A DNA stretch of 45,862 bases from Anoxybacillus tepidamans PS2 (GTDB lineage: Bacteria; Bacillota; Bacilli; Bacillales; Anoxybacillaceae): assembly GCF_000620165.1 (NCBI RefSeq), contig NZ_JHVN01000022.1:1-45862 (forward strand), read 5' to 3'. The notes under the pieces are model-generated. The model searched no databases, was not told where the DNA came from, and worked only from the letters and a program-made list of their open reading frames with translations. The first letter of the stretch is position 1; each line of letters opens with the position of its first letter. Shown piece after piece: positions 18,084-23,550 of the stretch. The position numbers were made by a program, and so were the translations under genes.

Positions 18084-19022
18084 TTAGCTTATTAACGACG
18101 GATGGCGATCCGCAGCACGATCAAAGAAAATATCCTCTAATGTCGCTTTTTCTACTCTTACTTCATATATATCAATATTTCGACCCGACAAATAATGAAT
18201 CAGCTTTGGAATGTCTGACTCCCGCAAAAGATCACAACATAAATATTCGCCCGATGTTTGTACATTGGAAATAAAATCGCCGACATCACATTTTAACGAA
18301 TGCGCAATAGAATTATGTTCTTTTTTTATTTTTATCAACAACTGAATCGCACGTTTATACATCCCTCTTAATTGTTCCATCGTCCCGATTTTCGAAATGA
18401 CACCATCTTCCATAATCGCAATCGTATCGCATATTTTTTCTACTTCAGAAAGATTATGTGATGTTAGAAAAATCGTCATATCATTAGAAGCAAGCTGTTG
18501 AATAAGTTGCTGAATTTCGGCAGCCGATTCCGGGTCCAGACCGGAAGTCGGTTCATCCAGAAATACAACTGACGGTGTTCCTATGATCGCCTGCGCAATC
18601 CCAAGCTTCTTTTTCATACCAAATGAGTAACTGCCGACCTTTTTCTTCTCATGCCCTTTCAATCCTACACTATCTAATATAGTCAACGCATCAATCTTTT
18701 TTAGTTTCACGTTTTTCAATTTTGCAAAAAATGTTAGATGTTCTAAAGCTGTTAAATCATAATAATAGTTTGCCGCATCAGGCATAACACCGATCATCTT
18801 CTTAATCTCGTTCATTTCTTTGTTCGTTTTCCCGCCAATCACAAAACTCCCTCCGCTAGGGAGCGTAATTCCAGTGAGCATATTAATGGTCGTTGTTTTT
18901 CCTGCGCCGTTTTTGCCTAAAAAGCCGAAAATTTCGCCCTTTTCTACATCAAAAGTAACCCCTTTAACGACATAATGATCTTTAAATTTCTTTTTTAGGT
19001 TATGAACTTGTATCATTTTCAT
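18084..19022 (-). CDS. ABC transporter ATP-binding protein (second ATPase of the peptide operon)
   Basis: A 312-aa ABC ATPase. Walker A is GKNGAGKT (36-43), signature SYSFGMKKK (131-139), Walker B VVFLDEP (152-158), followed by a 90-residue C-terminal extension typical of drug/bacteriocin-resistance ATPases of the CcmA/YxlF type. Its start overlaps the stop of the permease gene by one base (TAATG), so the two are translationally coupled. Last gene of the leftward group that begins with the 67-aa peptide. Likely role: export of, or immunity to, that peptide (inference from context). Confidence 0.85.
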   Translation of the reverse strand: MKMIQVHNLKKKFKDHYVVKGVTFDVEKGEIFGFLGKNGAGKTTTINMLTGITLPSGGSFVIGGKTNKEMNEIKKMIGVMPDAANYYYDLTALEHLTFFAKLKNVKLKKIDALTILDSVGLKGHEKKKVGSYSFGMKKKLGIAQAIIGTPSVVFLDEPTSGLDPESAAEIQQLIQQLASNDMTIFLTSHNLSEVEKICDTIAIMEDGVISKIGTMEQLRGMYKRAIQLLIKIKKEHNSIAHSLKCDVGDFISNVQTSGEYLCCDLLRESDIPKLIHYLSGRNIDIYEVRVEKATLEDIFFDRAADRHPSLIS

Positions 19023-19705
19023 TACAAATCTCTCCTTTTAAATACCGCCAAGGCGATTAGCAGCATAAGCGCCGCGAAACAAGCAGGGATAAAAGTATAA
19101 TAACTTCCTTTCATAATGTAGTAATAAGGCAACACATATTTAACAATTTTTAAAACAAATTGCTTAGATGCGATAGACCATATCCCTAACACCGGTATAG
19201 CAATCCCTAATAAAATACCAATGAATGTAGTATGGGACGGTTTTTTTACCACTAATGAAAGCAACATCGTCACACCGATAGCGTAGGCAAGAAAACAGAT
19301 CATTTTCAGAAAATCAAAAACAAATAGTTGTCCCGCAAACAAAGCAATGACAGTAAATGAACTTAGAACACAGACGAACCAAAACAAAAAAATCCCAAGA
19401 AACTTTCCAATTACAATGGCATTTCTTGAAGACTTTGTAACTAAAAAACGGATTGTCTGATTTTCTACTTCCCGATTCATCACATCATGAGATAGCGATA
19501 AGACAAAGAGAAACCCAAAAAACATCACAAGTGCACGAATGCTGGAGGCATACACGGATTCACCTTGATTTTGTTGCAATAATTCTAAGTTATTGCTGAA
19601 AAATTTAGACGCTGCAAAACTCACAATCAGAAAAAACAAAATCACGGCAATTGACTTAAAACTTTTAAATAAGCTTTTAAATTCTTTTTCAATAATGGCT
19701 CGCAT
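19022..19705 (-). CDS. ABC-2 type permease
   Basis: A 227-aa membrane protein with about six membrane segments, starting MRAIIEKEFKSLFKSFKS, the typical amphipathic beginning of ABC-2 permeases (YxlG-like). EVENQTIRFLVTKSSRN after the second helix is a usual coupling region. It pairs with the 312-aa ATPase by one-base overlap. Together they resemble the self-immunity or resistance half of bacteriocin loci. Substrate is inferred, not shown. Confidence 0.82.
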   Translation of the reverse strand: MRAIIEKEFKSLFKSFKSIAVILFFLIVSFAASKFFSNNLELLQQNQGESVYASSIRALVMFFGFLFVLSLSHDVMNREVENQTIRFLVTKSSRNAIVIGKFLGIFLFWFVCVLSSFTVIALFAGQLFVFDFLKMICFLAYAIGVTMLLSLVVKKPSHTTFIGILLGIAIPVLGIWSIASKQFVLKIVKYVLPYYYIMKGSYYTFIPACFAALMLLIALAVFKRRDL

Positions 19706-19715
19706 GAATCATCAC

Positions 19716-19853
19716 CTACTTTGTTCTCTTTTTCGAACTAAGCACGGAAACTAAAAGTACTGCAACAACAGCGATCAATATAAAGTTGTAAGGCGATTGG
19801 TTGCGATAAATAAAATAGGCAACAACGGCGGCAGCCAATAGAAGATATCTCAT
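19716..19853 (-). CDS. 45-aa membrane peptide, candidate immunity protein
   Basis: A small frame beginning MRYLLLAAAVVAYFIYRN and ending SSKKRTK. It has two hydrophobic stretches (about 3-16 and 22-39) separated by RNQSPYN and a basic tail. Its ATG is one base after the stop of the 439-aa permease and has GGAAGGA about 9 nt upstream, inside that gene, so it is probably translated. Small basic two-helix membrane proteins are the usual immunity factors of leaderless and circular bacteriocins; here the assignment rests on size, charge and position only. Confidence 0.68.
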   Translation of the reverse strand: MRYLLLAAAVVAYFIYRNQSPYNFILIAVVAVLLVSVLSSKKRTK

Positions 19854-19854
19854 G

Positions 19855-21174
19855 CTACTCAATTCCTTCCCTGTATATTTTGTAATACGTAAAAATACCG
19901 AAGACTACCAACGCTAAAATGCTCAGCAATATTCCTGCGTGCAACAATATAAGCCCTAGAAATAGGCTTAAAATTATATACTTTACATAGGAAAATATTA
20001 CATATTTCTTCGCCGGAGATTTTTGTGCTTTAAAATAAAGGCTGATATTATACAAAAAAATAGATATTATCATATTAGCCAACATAACCGAAAGATGGAT
20101 TTTAAAAAAAATACAGTAAACAACTAATGCAAACCAGCTAAACAAAATATTTAAACATCCTGCCACAAAATCATCGGACATTGTCTTCTGCCGATTTGGT
20201 ACAGGGAAACGATCAGCAATGCTGTTGGAACGGAACAGTCTTAACATTCTAACTTCATAAAAAAAATAACAACTCATCATAAATACTAAGTAAAAGCTGG
20301 AAATTTCGTCATTGGCTCCTTGTACAGCATAGCTCCCCCAAGAATATACGATTGATAAAACCGTAATAGTCCAATATTTTAATAATACAGATTGATCCCT
20401 TATATATATCTTTATGCTCGTTTTTATGATATTTTGTAACTGCGGATTGAATACTGCTATATAACTCAGTCGCGAGATAACATTGCTCAACCTCCTGATG
20501 CCTATGGGAAGATCTGGCTTCTTGACGATTAATAATTTATTAACAAAGACAGGTGCTGCCACCAACGATATAGCAACACTTAATAAGATTATAGAATCAT
20601 ATAGTCTTGTTTGAGAAAAGTGCGCTGCATAATAATGAAAGTTCAAAAAATATGGCTTCTCATTTTCTAGGAAAAGCAAAAAAAATAGAAAAATTATTGG
20701 TATTAAAAAATGCCAAAAGTACCTTCTTTTAGCTATATAGACTATATACTCTACCATCTGAGATATGAATATTAGAGAAAGAATTCGAAAAAAATAAAGA
20801 GCTATAAGTAGCGCTGGAACTTTAAATATAACTAAGACAATAAAATTAAAAAAATAAAATCGCATTTTATCTTGGTTGAATAGTTTGCATAATCCATTTA
20901 AGATAACTATTTTAAATGGGTGTATAGGTGTTTTTTGTAAAAAAACAAATAATGCTTCAATACTTTCTCTTTGGTTCCCGTTCATAAATATGGAAATTAT
21001 GTGTAGAAGGAAAATGGCTAATGGGACTGCCTTCAGTACAATATCAACTTGAAACATATAAAATAAAACAGCAAATATTCCTCCAAAAAGAACAGCAGTT
21101 CCCCAAGATAGCAATTTGTTAACATGCCCTTCTACTAGCTTTGTATAAATCATAAAATATTGTTTAATGAGCAT
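19855..21174 (-). CDS. Large membrane protein, ABC permease-like
   Basis: A 439-aa integral membrane protein with roughly ten hydrophobic segments, starting MLIKQYFMIYTKLVEGHVNK. No catalytic motif is visible. Together with the 222-aa ATPase just upstream (18-bp gap; GGGAG before its ATG) it would make a complete ABC exporter. Base composition is lower in GC than in the core genes, as in the rest of this block, which suggests an accessory region. Likely partner in secretion of the 67-aa peptide; the family is not recognised with certainty. Confidence 0.72.
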   Translation of the reverse strand: MLIKQYFMIYTKLVEGHVNKLLSWGTAVLFGGIFAVLFYMFQVDIVLKAVPLAIFLLHIISIFMNGNQRESIEALFVFLQKTPIHPFKIVILNGLCKLFNQDKMRFYFFNFIVLVIFKVPALLIALYFFRILSLIFISQMVEYIVYIAKRRYFWHFLIPIIFLFFLLFLENEKPYFLNFHYYAAHFSQTRLYDSIILLSVAISLVAAPVFVNKLLIVKKPDLPIGIRRLSNVISRLSYIAVFNPQLQNIIKTSIKIYIRDQSVLLKYWTITVLSIVYSWGSYAVQGANDEISSFYLVFMMSCYFFYEVRMLRLFRSNSIADRFPVPNRQKTMSDDFVAGCLNILFSWFALVVYCIFFKIHLSVMLANMIISIFLYNISLYFKAQKSPAKKYVIFSYVKYIILSLFLGLILLHAGILLSILALVVFGIFTYYKIYREGIE

Positions 21175-21192
21175 GTTATTCGAGACTCCCTT

Positions 21193-21861
21193 TTATAAAT
21201 AATTGTCCTCTTTAATTGTTTTGTTAATGATCTGGTAACATCTATCCGATACCGCAATAGCCTCTTGGTATAAATGACTTGTAAACAAAATAGAGTGACC
21301 CCTCTTTTTCTTCTCTAAAAATATCTCCCTAACCGCTTGGACTGACGGTGCATCCAACCCCTCAAAAATCTCGTCACAAACTAACAAAACTGGATCATAT
21401 AATAAAATACCCATGAGTACAATTTTTTTTCTTGTCCCAAAAGATAAATTTTCGATTAGTTCATCTAAGTAAAGCTTTACAGATAATTTCTCTGATAGAT
21501 GTTCAATTTTTCTGCTCGTCTCTTTTTCAGATAAAGAAAAAACACCTTTTATAAATGAAAAGTATTCATTAGGGGTTAAAAGCTCACAAAAAGAATAGTC
21601 ATCTGTTGGTACAAATCCGCTGTACCTTCTGATTTGGATTCTTTTCGTTATATCGTATCCGTTAATCTTAACTAATCCCGAATCAAAACTTGTGAACCCT
21701 AATATGCAATGTAAAAATAAACTTTTTCCTGTTCCGTTTTTTCCGAACAGGCTGCATATTTCCCCCTTTGTGATCGTCATATTACAATCCTTTAAAATAA
21801 CTTTACGATTTATCGTCTTTGTAAAATCCCTAACATATAATGCATTGGAACTCATTGACAT
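21193..21861 (-). CDS. ABC transporter ATP-binding protein (first ATPase of the peptide operon)
   Basis: A 222-aa ABC ATPase with Walker A GKNGTGKS (40-47), signature LSFGTRKK (139-146) and Walker B LLVCDE (159-164) followed by the FEGLD D-loop. Short, single-domain form typical of peptide exporters. It is separated from the 67-aa peptide gene by 169 bp that hold the peptide transcript's terminator and an antisense RNA gene on the other strand; the -35 box of that antisense promoter abuts the start codon of this gene. A TATAAT on its own strand (21881-21876) lacks a good -35, so it may rely on read-through. Confidence 0.85.
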   Translation of the reverse strand: MSMSSNALYVRDFTKTINRKVILKDCNMTITKGEICSLFGKNGTGKSLFLHCILGFTSFDSGLVKINGYDITKRIQIRRYSGFVPTDDYSFCELLTPNEYFSFIKGVFSLSEKETSRKIEHLSEKLSVKLYLDELIENLSFGTRKKIVLMGILLYDPVLLVCDEIFEGLDAPSVQAVREIFLEKKKRGHSILFTSHLYQEAIAVSDRCYQIINKTIKEDNYL

Positions 21862-21883
21862 ATAATCGAAACTCCATTATAAT
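21855..21883 (+). promoter_or_regulatory. Perfect sigma-A promoter of antisense RNA
   Basis: TTGACA (21855-21860), 17-bp spacer, TATAAT (21878-21883): both hexamers and spacing are exact consensus. No coding gene follows on this strand; transcription would begin near 21890 and meet a strong terminator at 21958-22009. One of only two fully consensus promoters I found in the window. Confidence 0.85.
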
Positions 21884-21897
21884 TTATTTAACAAAAA

Positions 21898-21913
21898 TAG
21901 GCTAGAACGCATC
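21898..21913. repeat. 16-bp inverted repeat, left copy
   Basis: TAGGCTAGAACGCATC; the exact reverse complement is at 22255-22270. The two copies flank the 67-aa peptide gene, in its 3' and 5' untranslated regions. Confidence 0.9.
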
Positions 21914-21942
21914 GTTTTTTATTTTTAACAATGTGTTCTAGA
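21898..21942 (-). terminator. Probable terminator of the peptide mRNA
   Basis: Reading leftwards, CTAGAACACAT (about 21940-21930) can pair with ATGCGTTCTAG (21912-21902) with one A/C mismatch, followed by CCTATTTTTG. The distal arm is also perfectly complementary to the 5' leader of the same mRNA. Confidence 0.5.
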
Positions 21943-21957
21943 CAAACTAGTTCGAAT

Positions 21958-22009
21958 GGCTGCAAAAGGGACTTATAGGGACTTCCTTTGTAGCCATTTT
22001 TATTTTTTA
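21958..22009 (+). terminator. Terminator of the antisense RNA
   Basis: GGCTGCAAAAGG (21958-21969) pairs with CCTTTGTAGCC (21985-21995) with one wobble and one bulge, followed by ATTTTTATTTTTT. The T tract is on the + strand only, so it stops rightward, not leftward, transcription. Confidence 0.8.
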
Positions 22010-22030
22010 TAGCCGCAAGTTGCCCTCTAA

Positions 22031-22234
22031 TTAGAGGCCTAATAATTTTGCGATGGCCTCAATAACGGTAGACGATAATCCTGAAAGGTAATCAATAAGT
22101 GCGCTAAGACCTCGTGCAATCGCATCTACGAGCGCACTACCCGCAATAGTAATAATCGCTTTTTTGACCCAATCGCTTAGCTTAGGCCAATTTCGAATTA
22201 AATATTCCGCAATTTTTCTAATTAGAGTTGCCAT
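22031..22234 (-). CDS. 67-aa leaderless bacteriocin-like amphipathic peptide
   Basis: Begins MATLIRKIAEYLIRNWPKL and ends AIAKLLGL. It has no cysteine, no double-glycine leader and no Sec signal; 8 Lys/Arg against 5 Asp/Glu; Trp16 and Trp22; and a pattern of several amphipathic helices broken at Pro17 and at glycines (SAL..GLS). Size, missing leader and the MA.. start and ..LGL end resemble leaderless bacteriocins of the aureocin A53 / lacticin Q kind, though it is longer than those; a circular bacteriocin with a very short leader or a PSM-like cytolysin are alternatives. AGGAGG stands 7-8 nt before the ATG. It is followed by two ABC systems and is divergent from comX, so secretion and quorum control are likely. 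No sequence homologue was recognised. Confidence 0.75.
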   Translation of the reverse strand: MATLIRKIAEYLIRNWPKLSDWVKKAIITIAGSALVDAIARGLSALIDYLSGLSSTVIEAIAKLLGL

Positions 22235-22254
22235 ATTTTCATCCTCCTATCAAG

Positions 22255-22277
22255 GATGCGTTCTAGCCTACGTTCTA
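22255..22277. repeat. 16-bp inverted repeat, right copy, with a tandem CGTTCTA motif
   Basis: GATGCGTTCTAGCCTA (22255-22270) is the perfect reverse complement of 21898-21913. CGTTCTA occurs twice, at 22259-22265 and 22271-22277, 12 bp apart. On the peptide mRNA it lies just upstream of the ribosome binding site. Confidence 0.85.
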
Positions 22278-22278
22278 C

Positions 22279-22297
22279 ATTTTAAGACAACTTAAAA
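22279..22297 (-). promoter_or_regulatory. Possible -10 region of the peptide gene within a small palindrome
   Basis: Reading leftwards, TAAAAT (22284-22279) could be a -10 box with start near 22272. No good -35 is present; the 32-bp palindrome ends just upstream of where it would be, as expected for an activator-dependent promoter. TTTTAAG (22280-22286) and CTTAAAA (22291-22297) form a small inverted repeat here. Confidence 0.4.
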
Positions 22298-22309
22298 TAA
22301 CAAACATCC

Positions 22310-22341
22310 GTATTTTCCACAATTTTGATTGTGGAAAATAC
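22310..22341. promoter_or_regulatory. 32-bp palindrome between the divergent peptide gene and comX
   Basis: GTATTTTCCACAAT (22310-22323) and ATTGTGGAAAATAC (22328-22341) are exact reverse complements around TTTG. It is 19 bp upstream of the comX -35 box and centred about 53 bp upstream of the proposed peptide mRNA start. It does not match the B. subtilis ComA box, but position and symmetry suggest an operator for the local ComA-like regulator. It lacks a T tract, so a terminator is unlikely. Confidence 0.65.
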
Positions 22342-22359
22342 CTATTTTTCCAGAAAATC

Positions 22360-22388
22360 ATGACATAATTTGTAATATAGTGTAAAAT
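22360..22388 (+). promoter_or_regulatory. Promoter of comXQPA
   Basis: ATGACA (22360-22365), 17-bp spacer, TAAAAT (22383-22388): five of six matches in each hexamer. Predicted start near 22395; ribosome site GAGGGAGG at 22406-22413, 8 nt before the comX ATG. Confidence 0.78.
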
Positions 22389-22421
22389 TTTGATGAATTA
22401 TTATCGAGGGAGGCTTTGTTT

Positions 22422-22586
22422 ATGAATCAAAATTTATGGGATGTCCTTCAAGAACTTCTTGAGAAAGATGTCATTGGAACAGCGGAACTTGCACTCGCAA
22501 AGGAACGCTTAAGTCCACAAGAATTTTCAGCACTAGCAGCATATCTTCAGGACAGTTCAAAAAAAGAAGGAAATCTTTGGGTGTAA
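22422..22586 (+). CDS. comX: ComX-like pheromone precursor
   Basis: A 54-aa peptide, MNQNLWDVLQELLEK... ending KKEGNLWV. ComX precursors are 53-58 aa; the C-terminal 5-10 residues are released after a tryptophan near the end is isoprenylated by ComQ. Here Trp53 is the penultimate residue, with a second Trp at position 6 in the part that would be discarded. GAGGGAGG gives a strong ribosome site. It lies 6 bp before comQ, whereas in B. subtilis and relatives comX follows comQ; the 7-bp comQ-comP gap here leaves no room for another copy. Identity rests on size, Trp position and operon context. Confidence 0.82.
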   Translation: MNQNLWDVLQELLEKDVIGTAELALAKERLSPQEFSALAAYLQDSSKKEGNLWV

Positions 22587-22592
22587 GATTAG

Positions 22593-23543
22593 ATGAACAG
22601 TATTGAAAAAAGCGCCATCAGAACTTTTTTGCAAAATCACTTGTTGACTAACTGTATGTTAGAAAAAGAAATCATTCAATATATTTTTCATCTGCTACAC
22701 GGCAAGGGAAAAATATTTAGCACTGATGAAACACATTTTTCCTGGGGGGGATTTTATGCGCAAGTATCCTCCTTCCATTTGAAAGATGACACTTGCATAC
22801 AATCTATTATTAGTCATGCTGCTGCTATTGAACTTCTCATTCTAGCAACTGACATTTTTGATGAGATTTCCGATTGTGATCAAAGTGATCCAATTGTAAG
22901 TCAACTATCGATTGGAGAAGCCATCTTGATCGCGAATGCACTTATGATGGAAGCATTTCGGCTTATTCTTCATAACTCTAAAGAAGATATACAAGAAAAA
23001 CTTTCTATTATTATTTCTGAATTACAAAATACTTGTAATGGGCAATGGAAAGACTTACATTTTATTATTTCTGAATGTATTCCAACAGAAGAAGAATATT
23101 TTACGGTTGTTAAGCAAAAATCATCAGCACTGGTAAAACTAGTTTGTGAACTAGGTGATATGCCCAATAGACATATATGGGAAACCATCGCAGCTGATAT
23201 CGGTATTGCTGGTCAATTGAAAAATGATGCTCGGGATATTATGTCAGACGACAAAAGCGACCTCATTAATAGAAAAGCGACACTCCCGTTCATTAAAGCC
23301 ATCGAATATAGCTCTAAAAAGGATAACGGATGGTTGATAAGGAAGCTTCGTCAGCTAAAAGAAGCTGACAATAATTCTCCATTAATTAAGGAGATTAGAA
23401 ACTACATTCAAAAAACGGGGGCGACCGACTACTGCTTTATTCTCTCAAAAATTTATATGGATAAGGCGTTGAATCAAATAGCTGCTCATTTTCCCGAAAA
23501 ACAGGTTCAAATAGCTCGCTTAAAAAGATATTTAGAAAGTTAG
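22593..23543 (+). CDS. comQ: ComQ-like isoprenyl transferase
   Basis: A 316-aa polyprenyl-synthase-fold enzyme that would isoprenylate the tryptophan of ComX. The first aspartate-rich motif is DIFDEISD (87-94), the second region NDARDIMSDDKSD (211-223) followed by KATLPFIKA, both typical of the ComQ branch. Length fits ComQ (about 300 aa). It starts 6 bp after comX and is followed by comP after 7 bp, so the genes are one operon. The ribosome site is weak, suggesting coupling with comX. Confidence 0.88.
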   Translation: MNSIEKSAIRTFLQNHLLTNCMLEKEIIQYIFHLLHGKGKIFSTDETHFSWGGFYAQVSSFHLKDDTCIQSIISHAAAIELLILATDIFDEISDCDQSDPIVSQLSIGEAILIANALMMEAFRLILHNSKEDIQEKLSIIISELQNTCNGQWKDLHFIISECIPTEEEYFTVVKQKSSALVKLVCELGDMPNRHIWETIAADIGIAGQLKNDARDIMSDDKSDLINRKATLPFIKAIEYSSKKDNGWLIRKLRQLKEADNNSPLIKEIRNYIQKTGATDYCFILSKIYMDKALNQIAAHFPEKQVQIARLKRYLES

Positions 23544-23550
23544 GGATAGA

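Larger units (their letters stand above)
21890..22009 (+). ncRNA. Predicted small antisense RNA to the peptide mRNA 3' end
   Basis: A transcript of about 118 nt is bounded by a perfect promoter and an intrinsic terminator. It would form a 5' hairpin (TAGAACGCAT 21903-21912 with ATGTGTTCTA 21930-21939, complete when one G-U pair is allowed; the opposite strand would have an A/C mismatch there) and a 3' terminator hairpin. It runs convergent to the 67-aa peptide gene and is antisense to its 3' untranslated region, the arrangement of B. subtilis txpA/RatA and bsrG/SR4. It also carries TAGGCTAGAACGCATC, identical to a segment in the 5' leader of the peptide mRNA. No open frame is apparent in it. 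Confidence 0.68.

Noticed and set aside
22031-22234. The 67-aa peptide as a lantibiotic or double-glycine-leader class II bacteriocin
   Set aside because: No Cys, no LanB/C/M or C39 peptidase gene in the cluster, and no GG/GA leader site.
22310-22341. Palindrome as a terminator for comX or the peptide gene
   Set aside because: It lies upstream of both genes and has no T tract on either side.
22235-22421. Canonical ComA box (TTGCGG-N4-CCGCAA) in the comX/peptide intergenic region
   Set aside because: Not present; only the different 32-bp palindrome was found.
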